Below the pieces are notes generated by a model, which was not told where the DNA came from, ran no database searches, and worked only from the letters and a program-made list of their open reading frames with translations. From Pseudoclavibacter sp. AY1F1 (GTDB taxonomy: Bacteria; Actinomycetota; Actinomycetes; Actinomycetales; Microbacteriaceae): a stretch of 64,000 nt of DNA. The stretch spans positions 124,001 through 188,000 of the forward strand of contig NZ_PSTQ01000002.1 in NCBI RefSeq assembly GCF_002931075.1, given 5' to 3'. Position numbers and translations under genes: made by a program. Of the stretch, positions 1 through 7,879 are shown one piece after another; within the stretch, counting starts at the first letter, position 1; each line of letters opens with the position of its first letter.

Positions 1-800
1 AGGGCGAGCGCGCTGAGCACGAATCCGAGGAGCCCCGGCTGTTCGACCTGCGTGAAGTAGACGGGCAGCACGAGTCCCTGGAGTCCGGCGAGCACAAACA
101 CCGACACGAGGCTGAGTGCCGTGGTGGCGACGAGGAAGGGGCTTCGGAACAGGGCCCGCCAGCCGTCGCGCAGCTGCGACCATCCGGTGCCGACCGGGGT
201 GGATGCACGCGAGCCGTCGTCGGCGACGATCTCGCCGACTGCCCTCGGGATGATGAGTGTGATGAGGGCGGCGAGGAGGGAGGTGGCGGCCGTGACCCAG
301 AGCACGGTGGAGCCGTCGAAGAGCACCATGAGGGTTCCTGCGGCGGCGGGGCCGATGAAGATGGCGACGGCGCTGAGGCTCTCGCGCACGCCCATGAGGC
401 GTTCGGCGCTGATGTTGCTGTGGCGCACGATCGCGGGCAGGAGTGCTTCGCGGGCCGTCATGCCCGGGACGTCGCCGAGGGACCCGATGATGCCGAAGAG
501 CACAAACCAGCCGAGGTTGAGGCCCGAGACCAGGTCGATGATCGGCAGCGCCGCGATGGAGGCGGCGGAGATGAGGTCGGTGACGACGGATGAGGTGCGC
601 CGGTTGATGCGATCGATGACGACCCCCATGAAAAGGCCGGCAAGCACCGCCGGGATGGCGGTGGCCGCGGCGACCGTGCCCGCCCCGAGCGCGCTGCCCG
701 TCGTCGAAAGCACGATGAGCGGGAGGGCGATGCCCGCGATCGAGTTGCCGAGCAGCGACAGGACGTGCGAGGTGAGGTACGTGACCGGCAGGAGGTTCAT
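1..800 (-). CDS. MFS transporter, C-terminus cut by window edge
   Basis: Read on the minus strand from an ATG at the high-coordinate end, the frame stays open to the window boundary for about 266 codons and is dominated by hydrophobic helices. The order fits a major facilitator superfamily drug or metabolite exporter of the 'enterobactin/macrolide exporter-like' type: first helix beginning MNLLPVTYLTSHVLSLLGNS, then an A-motif-like loop (FMGVVIDRINRR) after helix 2, a GDVPGMTAREALLP segment and a long central loop. A GGGG run just upstream may act as ribosome binding site. It lies about 155 bp downstream of the alcohol dehydrogenase on the same strand, behind a strong hairpin, so it is probably transcribed separately. 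The substrate is unknown. Confidence 0.8.
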   Translation of the reverse strand, partial: MNLLPVTYLTSHVLSLLGNSIAGIALPLIVLSTTGSALGAGTVAAATAIPAVLAGLFMGVVIDRINRRTSSVVTDLISAASIAALPIIDLVSGLNLGWFVLFGIIGSLGDVPGMTAREALLPAIVRHSNISAERLMGVRESLSAVAIFIGPAAAGTLMVLFDGSTVLWVTAATSLLAALITLIIPRAVGEIVADDGSRASTPVGTGWSQLRDGWRALFRSPFLVATTALSLVSVFVLAGLQGLVLPVYFTQVEQPGLLGFVLSALA

Positions 801-880
801 GTACCCCAGCAGAAACTATGACGTTGGGGCGGGGTCAAGTGGAGGACGCACTTGTAGCCTTTTGAGCGGTGCGATGCCGT

Positions 881-937
881 CGCCGCTCGCCTCGCCGGCG
901 TGATCCGGAGCCGGGAGTGCCGGTGAGGCGAGCGGCG
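881..937 (-). terminator. Hairpin terminator after alcohol dehydrogenase
   Basis: Arms at 881-899 and 919-937 pair over 19 positions with one G-U pair, leaving a loop of about 19 bases. It starts about 20 bases past the dehydrogenase stop codon, and on that strand an A/G-rich stretch follows rather than a clear T run. It is read as an intrinsic-like terminator separating the dehydrogenase from the MFS gene. Confidence 0.6.
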
Positions 938-955
938 CAGTCGGGGTTATGCGTG

Positions 956-1897
956 TCAGTCGAGAATCGCGACGAGGCGGCCGTTGACGCCGCCAGCCTT
1001 GAGGCGTTCGAGGCCGGCTGGGATCTCGTCGAACGTGATCTCCTCGGCGGCGATGCGGAGGTCTCCGCTCGCGACGAGGTCGATTACGGCCTGGAGGTGC
1101 TCGGGGTTGCCGGCAACGGTTGCGCCGCGCAGTTCGATCGCGCGCGAGACAAGGTCGATGGAGTTGATCGTCCACTCAGCCTTGCCGAGGCCGACGAGCA
1201 CAACACGGCCGCGGTTCTTCACGGCGCGGATCGCGCCAGTGGTCGTCGTGCCGAAGCCGGCGAAGTCGATGACGACGTCAAGGTCGCGGCCTTCGAGGGC
1301 CGACACGTCACTGTGAACTTCTTCGACGCCGAGCGACGTCGCGGTTTCCCACAGCGACTCGCGTGGCTCGACGCCGTACACGGTCGCTCCCTGCAGGATA
1401 GCGATGCGGGCGCCCATCATGCCGAGGCCGCCGAGGCCCACGATGCCGACTCGGTCGCCCGCCTTCACCTCGCCGAAGACGACAACGCCGGTGTAGGAGG
1501 TGAGACCCGCGTCGGTAGCTGCTGCGGCCTGGCCCCAGTCCATCCCCTCGGGGATGCGGACCAGCTTGGTGGCCGTGACGAGGATGTACTGCGCGTAAGC
1601 GCCGTCGCGCGAGACACCGGGTGCGTCGTCGGGGGAGATGGCGCTCGCGACGGCATCGCCAACGCTCCAATCGGTGACGCCTTCGCCGAGAGCCTCGATT
1701 GTGCCGGATGCCTCGTGGCCGAGGATCGCGGGGAAGGGGATTGTGATCGGGATCACACCCTCCATGTAGCCGACATCACTGTGGCAGAGGCCTGATGCGC
1801 GCACTTTAACCAGCACCTGACCGGGCCCGGGAGTTGGGCGTTCGATGTCGGCTTCCTGCAGGGAGCCGTGGACTTCGTTGAGCAGCCATGCCTTCAT
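956..1897 (-). CDS. Zinc-type alcohol dehydrogenase family protein
   Basis: Medium-chain dehydrogenase of 313 aa that would oxidise an alcohol or reduce an aldehyde with NAD(P)H. The N-terminal GroES-like half has the catalytic zinc ligand region GLCHSD (Cys37) and the GHEASG motif with conserved His-Glu. The Rossmann half carries VGLGGLGMMG around residues 153-162. The four-cysteine structural zinc lobe of classical ADH is absent and the third zinc ligand position reads TDAGLTSY, so this is a short ADH/quinone-reductase-like subtype of about 310-340 aa. It is divergent from a TetR gene across a palindrome, which suggests TetR control. The substrate cannot be told from sequence. Confidence 0.88.
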   Translation of the reverse strand: MKAWLLNEVHGSLQEADIERPTPGPGQVLVKVRASGLCHSDVGYMEGVIPITIPFPAILGHEASGTIEALGEGVTDWSVGDAVASAISPDDAPGVSRDGAYAQYILVTATKLVRIPEGMDWGQAAAATDAGLTSYTGVVVFGEVKAGDRVGIVGLGGLGMMGARIAILQGATVYGVEPRESLWETATSLGVEEVHSDVSALEGRDLDVVIDFAGFGTTTTGAIRAVKNRGRVVLVGLGKAEWTINSIDLVSRAIELRGATVAGNPEHLQAVIDLVASGDLRIAAEEITFDEIPAGLERLKAGGVNGRLVAILD

Positions 1898-2006
1898 GGT
1901 CAGCCTTTCCTTCGAGCATTCGACGTTGGATGCGGCCGACGTGCAGTCCTGGGCGCAGACGCGGGAGGATGGACGCCAGTCGACATCTCGGAGTCTACGC
2001 TTTCGA

Positions 2007-2019
2007 TAGACAGTGTCTA
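2007..2019. promoter_or_regulatory. Palindromic TetR-type operator
   Basis: TAGACA-G-TGTCTA is a perfect 13-bp palindrome. It lies between the divergent dehydrogenase and TetR genes, 18 bp before the preferred TetR ATG and overlapping the upstream GTG alternative. Position and symmetry fit an autoregulatory TetR site controlling both directions. Confidence 0.6.
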
Positions 2020-2036
2020 GTCAAGGAACGGTGAGC

Positions 2037-2642
2037 ATGGCCACCTCTCAGGAGCGCAAACGGCAGAACCTGCGCGTCGTCGACGACGAACAGGCCCGTG
2101 CGACGAGGTCCCGTCTGCTCGCGGCCGTGCGCGAGATCGCGGCGGAGAACGTGCAAAGGCCGAGCGTGACGCTGCTCTGCGAGCGCTCCGGGGTCGCCAG
2201 GAGCACCTTCTACACGCATTTCGCGACAGTCGAGGATCTCGCCGTGCAGGCCCTGACGGAGGTGTTCGGTGAGGTGTCCGCCGACGATGTGCGGCGTCGC
2301 ATCCAGCACCGCGAATCCGGACGGGATATCGCGCGCGACGGTCTCGATCGGGTTATTGCCGCACTCGAGGGGTCACGTGAACTGCTCGACTACACGATCG
2401 GGATCGGCTCGCGCGCCGCCGTGCTCGAGAGTCTGATTGGGCAGTTCGCGGCATCCACGCTGGTCACCGTCGTGACCGAGTACTCGGAGTTGGATGCGTC
2501 GGTTCAGGCGTTCATCAACGACTATGTGAGTGCCGGCACCGCGCACACGATCCTCGCGTGGATGGAGAACCCGGGAGCCCGAGGTCGCGACGATCTGATC
2601 GAGCAGCTCGTCGACCTGTTGCCGGCGCGGCTCGTCAGCTGA
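2037..2642 (+). CDS. TetR/AcrR family regulator
   Basis: Transcription factor of 201 aa. The N-terminal helix-turn-helix is clear (LLCERSGVARSTFYTHFATV, about residues 45-64); the C-terminal ligand-binding half is variable, as usual for the family. The ATG at 2037 is preferred over an in-frame GTG at 2013 because the GTG falls inside the palindrome that is probably the operator. The gene is divergent from the zinc alcohol dehydrogenase, so it likely represses that gene and itself until an inducer, perhaps an alcohol or aldehyde, binds. The inducer is unknown. Confidence 0.88.
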   Translation: MATSQERKRQNLRVVDDEQARATRSRLLAAVREIAAENVQRPSVTLLCERSGVARSTFYTHFATVEDLAVQALTEVFGEVSADDVRRRIQHRESGRDIARDGLDRVIAALEGSRELLDYTIGIGSRAAVLESLIGQFAASTLVTVVTEYSELDASVQAFINDYVSAGTAHTILAWMENPGARGRDDLIEQLVDLLPARLVS

Positions 2643-2687
2643 CGATTCCGGCAATCCCCTCGTTCTGACGCGGATCGGCCCGCGCGG

Positions 2688-3317
2688 TCAGAGCGTCGAC
2701 GCGAGTTCCCGCACCTGCTCCCGTGCCGCCTCGAACTCCCGCGCGGCGGCCTCGCTGCCCAGCGCTGGGACAACGTCGGCGAGGGTGCGGCTCGTCGCGA
2801 CGACGGTGACCTCCATGCCGAGACTTTCGCCGAGCACGATCTTCAAGGCCGCCGACCCGTGGTCCCAGGACTCGCTGGGGCTGCCTGCGTCGTAGCTTGC
2901 GCCGCGGGCGGAGATGACCACGGCGGGCCGGCCGGCGAGCGGTTGAGTGGCCTCGTCGAAGGGCGAGGTGATGCCCGGCACGTGAATGTGATCGACCCAG
3001 GCCTTGAGCGTCGAGGGCATCGAATAGTTGTAGAGGGGCGCACCGATCACGACCACGTCGGCCGCGAGCAGCTCGCTGAGGAGCTCCTGCTGCAGCGCAG
3101 CCGCGGAGGCAGGCACCTCGACGCCGCCGCGAAGCCGCGGGGGCCAGTGCTGCGCGACGGACTGCAAGTGCGGGAGCTGGTCGCGGTGCAGGTCCCGATA
3201 CACGACGGTGTGGTCTGCACCCCTGCTTGTCCAGGTCTCGGCGAACACCGCGGTCAGAGCGCGCGTGCGGGACGTCGTGAGGTCAGCGGAGGAATCGATG
3301 TGGAGCAGTGTTGGCAC
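2688..3317 (-). CDS. azoR: FMN-dependent NADH azoreductase / quinone reductase
   Basis: Flavodoxin-fold protein of 209 aa, the normal AzoR length (about 200-210). The N-terminus LLHIDSS matches the FMN-phosphate-binding start of the family, PLYNYSMPSTLKAWVDHI is the hallmark FMN-contacting segment, and a GPAVVISARGASY-like loop follows. Family members are cytosolic homodimers that reduce quinones and azo dyes with NADH and protect against quinone stress. The start is GTG with a weak ribosome binding site. It converges with the TetR gene on one side and follows the phosphonate-type operon at a distance of about 75 bp, so it may have its own promoter. Confidence 0.88.
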   Translation of the reverse strand: MPTLLHIDSSADLTTSRTRALTAVFAETWTSRGADHTVVYRDLHRDQLPHLQSVAQHWPPRLRGGVEVPASAAALQQELLSELLAADVVVIGAPLYNYSMPSTLKAWVDHIHVPGITSPFDEATQPLAGRPAVVISARGASYDAGSPSESWDHGSAALKIVLGESLGMEVTVVATSRTLADVVPALGSEAAAREFEAAREQVRELASTL

Positions 3318-3392
3318 GGCAGCATCCGTTTCGCAGTCGGGTCGGGGGGAGGGGGAGAGAGCACCCCGATGGTATCGGCGTGGGGTGCTCGC

Positions 3393-4076
3393 TCATCCGT
3401 CTGAGGTCATCCCGCGCCACGCCACCTCGAGCCCCGCGCGGCAGCGGGCGCGAGCGGCTGGGTTGTCGAAGCGGTCGCCGCGCACGACGAGCTGGTAGTA
3501 GAAGATGCCGGCGATGAGGTCGAAGCACGCTTCGACGTCGAGGTCAGCGCGCAGCGACCCCGCAGCGACGCCGGCGCGCAGCGCGTCTTCGATCGGGCTG
3601 CGGCGCACGGAGACGTGCGACTCCCAGTACGCCTGCTGCAGCGCCCGGTCGCTCATGACGAGGCGGATTCGCTGCCGGAACCGCTGGTCCGGGTAGCTCG
3701 TCTCGTCGAGTTCGGCGGATGCCCCCATCAGGAACTCGAACATACCCGCGCGCAGGTCTTCAGCGTTTGCCAGCGGGGCCGGCATCGTGCGCCCGACGTC
3801 GAGCGCGGCCGCGATGAGCGTCGTCATCGACGGCCAGCGCCGGTACAGCGCCGCCCGGCTCACACCGCTCCGGTCAACCACCCTCGACACGGTGACGGCC
3901 TCGTCGGCGTCGATGATCGCGAGTGTCGCCGCGAGGATCTGCCCGTCGAGTTCCTCGGTGCGGGGTCGACCGGGGCCGCGCCGCGTCTCGGCATCCTTGC
4001 CCGCGGCTGGGTGCGCCGCGGCGCCCGCATCCAGGTCCACGGATGCGGGCGCCTCGGCCGTTGCGAGAGACGTCAC
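3393..4076 (-). CDS. TetR/AcrR family regulator, last gene of phn-type operon
   Basis: DNA-binding regulator of 227 aa with a disordered 35-residue N-terminal tail ending in RRGPGRPR, a basic extension often seen before TetR helix-turn-helix domains. The HTH is VVDRSGVSRAALYRRWPSMT (about residues 66-85). The GTG start overlaps the stop of the upstream phosphatase gene by four bases (GTGA), so the two are translationally coupled. This places a regulator as the last cistron of the transporter operon, suggesting it senses the imported compound or its product. The ligand is unknown. Confidence 0.85.
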   Translation of the reverse strand: MTSLATAEAPASVDLDAGAAAHPAAGKDAETRRGPGRPRTEELDGQILAATLAIIDADEAVTVSRVVDRSGVSRAALYRRWPSMTTLIAAALDVGRTMPAPLANAEDLRAGMFEFLMGASAELDETSYPDQRFRQRIRLVMSDRALQQAYWESHVSVRRSPIEDALRAGVAAGSLRADLDVEACFDLIAGIFYYQLVVRGDRFDNPAARARCRAGLEVAWRGMTSDG

Positions 4077-4846
4077 GCGAGGGCCTTCGCCTGGAGCTGC
4101 GCGACGGTCGCGTCGGTGAGCCCTGCCGCGCGGAGCGGCGCGAGCGGGTCGCCGTGGCGCTCGCGGAGGCGCGCGAGGAGGATGCGCATCGACACGTCCA
4201 TGGGTTCGGCCCCGTCGAGGAGGGACCCGTTGAGCTTCGACACCTCTTCGAGGTCCATGCCGAACTTCGCGAGCAGCACGCTCATCGTCGGGCCGATGCG
4301 GGTGAGGATCGCGCCCATGTTGGCGTCGGTCTTCGCGTAGTCGCGCACAATGTCGTCGTCCGCTGCGCCGAGCGCGAGGAGCAGCATCGCGGCGAGCACG
4401 CCCGTGCGGTCGCGGCCGGCCGCGCAGTGGAAGGCGGTAGCGCCGGGGGAGACGCCGATGATGCCGAGCGCTGCGGCGAGCTGCGGCGCGGCCGTCTCGA
4501 CCATGAGCGCATACATCTCGCCCATGCCGGCGTGCGCGCTCTCGTGCTCGTCGGCGGTGGGCAGCCCGCCACCGACGCTGCCCATGAGGGGCAGGTGGTG
4601 GTAGGAGACGGCGTGCGTGGCGAGCGGGCCGCGCCCCGTGAGGGCGACCTCGTCGGCGGTGCGCAGGTCGATGACCGAGGCGAGCCCGCCCGCGGTCAGC
4701 TCGCGTGCATCCGCTTCGGTGATGACGGACAGGTCGTCGGCGCGGATCGCGAGGCCGTCGCGGAGGGTGCCGCCGGCGATGGGGGTGCCGCCGAGGTCGC
4801 GCAGGTTGACGGGCGCGGAGAGGGTGATGTCGAGCGTGGTGGTCAT
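4073..4846 (-). CDS. Tyrosine-protein phosphatase-like protein (DSP/PTPLP type)
   Basis: Protein of 257 aa with the phosphatase signature HCAAGRDRTG (CX5R), the N-terminal NLRDLGG motif and a VIDLRTADEV segment, all typical of the actinobacterial tyrosine-phosphatase family related to MptpB. The cysteine forms the phosphocysteine intermediate and the arginine binds phosphate. The ATG start shares an ATGA overlap with the upstream permease gene and its stop overlaps the TetR start. Coupling to a phosphonate-type importer suggests it hydrolyses a small phosphorylated compound delivered by the transporter, not necessarily phosphoproteins; that is inference. Confidence 0.85.
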   Translation of the reverse strand: MTTTLDITLSAPVNLRDLGGTPIAGGTLRDGLAIRADDLSVITEADARELTAGGLASVIDLRTADEVALTGRGPLATHAVSYHHLPLMGSVGGGLPTADEHESAHAGMGEMYALMVETAAPQLAAALGIIGVSPGATAFHCAAGRDRTGVLAAMLLLALGAADDDIVRDYAKTDANMGAILTRIGPTMSVLLAKFGMDLEEVSKLNGSLLDGAEPMDVSMRILLARLRERHGDPLAPLRAAGLTDATVAQLQAKALA

Positions 4847-5685
4847 GTGAGTCGCTTTCGGATGAGGGCGCTGCCCTGGTCGATCAGCGTGACGAGCACG
4901 ATGATGCAGATGATGATGGCGCTGAGGTGTCCGTAGTCGTACATCTTCATCGCCGTGGTGAGCTCGAGGCCGATGCCGCCGGCACCGACGAGGCCCAGGA
5001 TGGTGGCGCCGCGCACGTTGCCCTCGAAGAGCAGCAGCGTGTAGGAGACGAGCAGCGGTGCCGCCTGCGGGAGCACCCCGTACTGGATGAGCTGGCGGCG
5101 GGATGCCCCGACGGCCTGCATGGCCGACATGGGGCCGCGGTCGACGGATTCCATAGCCTCGGCGTAGACCTTGCCGATGGAGCCGATCGAGCCGAGCGTC
5201 ATCGCGAGGATGCCCGCGAACGGCCCGAGGCCGACCGCCGAGACGAACATGAGCGCGAAGACGAGGTCTGGCACCGAGCGGATGATGTTCATGACCCATC
5301 GCGCCGGGTAGTACATCCACTTCGGGGCGATGTTCGACGAGGCGGCGAACGCCATGAAGAGCGACAGCACGGCCCCGAGGACGGTGCCGACGATGGCCAT
5401 CTGCAGGGTCTCGATGAGGAGCGAGAAGATGGTGCCGAACTTCGAGAAGTCGGGCGGGAACAGGCGCGAGAGGAACTCGCCCATGTTGATGGCCCCGTCG
5501 CCGAGCTTCGCGAAGTTGAACTCGGCGCCCGCGAACGACCACAGCAGCACGATGACGGCGACCGGGATGCCGAGCATGAAGCGCGCTCGCGGGATCGAGA
5601 AGGCCCGTTCGAGGCGGTCGCGCTCGGCGGTCGTAAGGGTGGGGGCCGTGGATGCGCGGGGCGGCTTAGGCGCGGTGGTCGTCAT
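4843..5685 (-). CDS. phnE: Phosphonate-type ABC transporter permease PhnE
   Basis: Inner-membrane permease of 280 aa with about six hydrophobic helices and the EAA-type cytoplasmic loop (VGASRRQLIQYGVLPQAAPL), which contacts the ATPase. The LFPPDFSKFG segment and the ending VTLIDQGSALIRKRL match PhnE-family permeases for phosphonate or phosphite. The ATG at 5685 overlaps the end of phnC by 20 bases; an in-frame ATG further upstream lies deeper inside phnC and is less likely. The stop overlaps the phosphatase start. It works with PhnC and PhnD. Confidence 0.88.
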   Translation of the reverse strand: MTTTAPKPPRASTAPTLTTAERDRLERAFSIPRARFMLGIPVAVIVLLWSFAGAEFNFAKLGDGAINMGEFLSRLFPPDFSKFGTIFSLLIETLQMAIVGTVLGAVLSLFMAFAASSNIAPKWMYYPARWVMNIIRSVPDLVFALMFVSAVGLGPFAGILAMTLGSIGSIGKVYAEAMESVDRGPMSAMQAVGASRRQLIQYGVLPQAAPLLVSYTLLLFEGNVRGATILGLVGAGGIGLELTTAMKMYDYGHLSAIIICIIVLVTLIDQGSALIRKRLT

Positions 5686-6517
5686 CGTGGGCCTCCTCGT
5701 CGTCGTAGAGCACGGAGAGCTTGTCGGCATCGAGCGCGCCGGTTGGCGCCGAGACGAGCATCTCGCCGTGGCGGAGGCCGATGATGCGGTCGGTGTGTCG
5801 GAGGGCGAGGGGCAGCACGTGGAGGCTGACGAGCACGGGGATGCCGTCGCGGGTGGCGATGTCGCGCAGCAGTTCGAGCACGGAGTCGGCGAGCTTCGGG
5901 TCGAGGGATGCGACGGGTTCGTCGGCGAGGATCACCCGCGGTTGCTGCATGAGGGCGCGGGCGATGGCGACGCGCTGCTGCTGGCCGCCGCTCAGCGAAC
6001 GGGCGGGGTCTTTCGCCTTGTGCGCGATGCCGACGCGGTCGAGCAGCTCCATCGCGCGTTTGCGGTGCTCGCTGCTGAAGCCGCCGATGAGGTTGATGGG
6101 TCCCGCACTGTGGAGGGTGCCGGTGAGCACGTTCGTGAGCACGCTGAGGCGGGGGATGAGGTTGAACTGCTGGAACACCTGCCCGACGCCTGCGCGCAGC
6201 TGCCGGAGCTCGCCCCGGCGGAGGTTGGTGACATCGTGGCCGGCGACTCGTGCCGTCCCGCCCGTGATGGGGGCGAAGCCGGTGAGGCTGCGCATGAGCG
6301 TCGACTTGCCGGAGCCGGACGCGCCGAGGAGGGCGACCATCTCGCCGGGGTGCAGGTCGAGGTCGACGCCGTCGAGCACGGTCGTCTCGTCGTAGGCGAC
6401 CCGGAGGCCGCGCACGGTGACGAGGGGGAGGCGGGTGAGTGCATCCATGTCGCTGGCCGTTGTGGTTGCTGGTGCGGGCGCAGTGTTGGCGCTGGGTGCT
6501 GGGGCAAGGTTGGTCAT
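5666..6517 (-). CDS. phnC: Phosphonate-type ABC transporter ATP-binding protein PhnC
   Basis: ABC ATPase of 283 aa. Walker A is GASGSGKST, the Q-loop lies in VGQVFQQFNLIPRL, the signature is LSGGQQQR, and Walker B with D-loop is ILADEPVASLD followed by a switch histidine (LVSLHVLPLALRH). The layout and the RLSVLTNVLTG stretch are characteristic of PhnC. An alanine/proline-rich tail of about 25 residues precedes the core domain. The ATG overlaps the phnD stop (ATGA), so expression is coupled. It energises uptake of a phosphonate, phosphite or related anion through PhnE. Confidence 0.92.
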   Translation of the reverse strand: MTNLAPAPSANTAPAPATTTASDMDALTRLPLVTVRGLRVAYDETTVLDGVDLDLHPGEMVALLGASGSGKSTLMRSLTGFAPITGGTARVAGHDVTNLRRGELRQLRAGVGQVFQQFNLIPRLSVLTNVLTGTLHSAGPINLIGGFSSEHRKRAMELLDRVGIAHKAKDPARSLSGGQQQRVAIARALMQQPRVILADEPVASLDPKLADSVLELLRDIATRDGIPVLVSLHVLPLALRHTDRIIGLRHGEMLVSAPTGALDADKLSVLYDDEEAHDDDHRA

Positions 6518-7407
6518 TCGAGGTCCTCGAGCTGAACGCCTGCGACGCCGGCGATCTCGACGAAGCCGTCGAAGACGGAGGGCTCGGGGTCGACGGAGAC
6601 GGGGAGGCCGATGAAGCCTGAACCGAGGGCGCCGAGGGCCTCGGCGTTCTCTTCGACGAAGACGGCCTGGATGGCGTCCTGGATGACGGTGCGCTTCTCG
6701 TCGCTGAGCTCGGGGCTGCCGAGGACGCTGCCCATGACGGGCATGGGGGCGCTCTCTCCGACGCCGCGCCACTCGCCGTCAGCGAAGGGGAACATGGGTG
6801 CGCCGAGCTCGGTGAGCATGATGGAGGTGCAGGCGGCGTCGACCTGGCCCTGTTCGAGGGCCGCGAAGGAGCCTTCGTGTCCGCCGGCGAAGATCGCCTC
6901 GTAGTCGGTGCCCTGCTCGAGGCCGGTCTCGTGGAGCATGTGGACGGGCATGAAGTAGCCGGAGCTGGAGGCTTGGTCGGCGAAGGCGACGGTCTTGCCT
7001 TCCAGGTCGGTGAGTTCCTGCACGGGGGAGTCGTTCAAGACGACGCAGGTGGAGACGGGGTCTTCGCTGCCCTCCCAGGCGAGCAGCGCATCCACTTCAC
7101 CCGTGTTGACGGCGAGGGCGGAGGGGAAGCCGCTCATGATGCCCATGTCGACGTGGTCGGCGCGGATCGCTTCGACGACACTGAGGTAGTCGGGCACGTC
7201 AGTGACCTCGACCGTGTAGCCGGTCTCGGCTTCGAGGAGCTCAACGAGCGCGTCGATCGGGTTGGCCTGGGTGGGGTCTTCGCCGAGGGGGATGGTGGCG
7301 ATCGTGATGGTGGTGTCGTCTGCGGTGGCTTCGGCCGTCTGGCAGCCGGTGAGGGCGAGGGCGCTGACGCCCATGATGCCGAAGGCGAGGAGCGGTGAAC
7401 GGCGCAT
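6514..7407 (-). CDS. phnD: Phosphonate/phosphite-type substrate-binding lipoprotein PhnD
   Basis: Extracytoplasmic solute receptor of 297 aa. The signal peptide ends in the lipobox LALTGC, so it would be lipid-anchored outside the membrane. The body has the PhnD/SsuA/THI5-like fold pattern: IPLGEDPTQ near the start, DHVDMGIMSGFPSALAV in domain 1 and LEGKTVAFADQASSSGYFMP, where Ser/Thr residues bind the oxyanion. The ATG is preceded by AAGGAC. It is first in a five-gene run with phnC, phnE, the phosphatase and TetR. No C-P lyase or phosphonatase gene is nearby, so phosphite or another phospho-compound is as likely as phosphonate. Confidence 0.9.
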   Translation of the reverse strand: MRRSPLLAFGIMGVSALALTGCQTAEATADDTTITIATIPLGEDPTQANPIDALVELLEAETGYTVEVTDVPDYLSVVEAIRADHVDMGIMSGFPSALAVNTGEVDALLAWEGSEDPVSTCVVLNDSPVQELTDLEGKTVAFADQASSSGYFMPVHMLHETGLEQGTDYEAIFAGGHEGSFAALEQGQVDAACTSIMLTELGAPMFPFADGEWRGVGESAPMPVMGSVLGSPELSDEKRTVIQDAIQAVFVEENAEALGALGSGFIGLPVSVDPEPSVFDGFVEIAGVAGVQLEDLE

Positions 7408-7534
7408 GTTCGGGGTCCTTCCGAGGGATGCTCCCGGGATTTCGAGAACACCGGTATGCAAACTCGCGAAGGTGACCGGCAATTACGAGACCGGTGGACT
7501 GGAAATTAGCGCGCAGGTGAACAGTTGGGGTGGG

Positions 7535-7879
7535 ATGGCGGTGCGGTACGTTCGAACGGTGGTGAGTGACGAGACAGCGAAAGAGATCCGAGCCTTCGTC
7601 GAGGAGCGCGACTGGTCGCAGTTCCACACTCCGGAGAACCTGGCGAAGAGCATCTCCATCGAGGCCGCCGAGCTCCTTGAGTGCTATCAGTGGGATGCTG
7701 ATGCCGACGTTGTTCGCGTGCGCGAAGAACTCGCTGACGTGGTGACCTACTCATTCATGCTCGCGGATCGCCTGGGCCTCGATCTTGACGAGATCGTGCT
7801 TGCCAAGCTCGCAAAGACGCGAGAGAAGTACCCGGTCGAGCTGTCCAAGGGGCGGAGCACGAAGTATGACGCGCTTTGA
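7535..7879 (+). CDS. MazG-like nucleotide pyrophosphohydrolase
   Basis: Small all-alpha NTP pyrophosphohydrolase of 114 aa of the MazG/RS21-C6 type. It shows the metal-binding pattern ExxE...ExxD: Glu43 and Glu46 in IEAAELLE, Glu65 and Asp68 in EELADVV. The family hydrolyses (d)NTPs to (d)NMP and pyrophosphate; members close to this length often act on dCTP or modified nucleotides. Neither the ATG chosen here nor a GTG at 7562 (giving VSDETAKEI) has a strong ribosome binding site; homologous proteins usually begin near the latter. The gene overlaps the next one by 14 bases, implying a two-gene module, probably in nucleotide surveillance or phage defence. Confidence 0.82.
   Translation: MAVRYVRTVVSDETAKEIRAFVEERDWSQFHTPENLAKSISIEAAELLECYQWDADADVVRVREELADVVTYSFMLADRLGLDLDEIVLAKLAKTREKYPVELSKGRSTKYDAL

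Noticed and set aside
3923-4936. Large plus-strand frames opposite the TetR, phosphatase and permease genes
   Set aside because: These are antisense shadows caused by high GC; the minus-strand genes have motifs and four-base overlaps.
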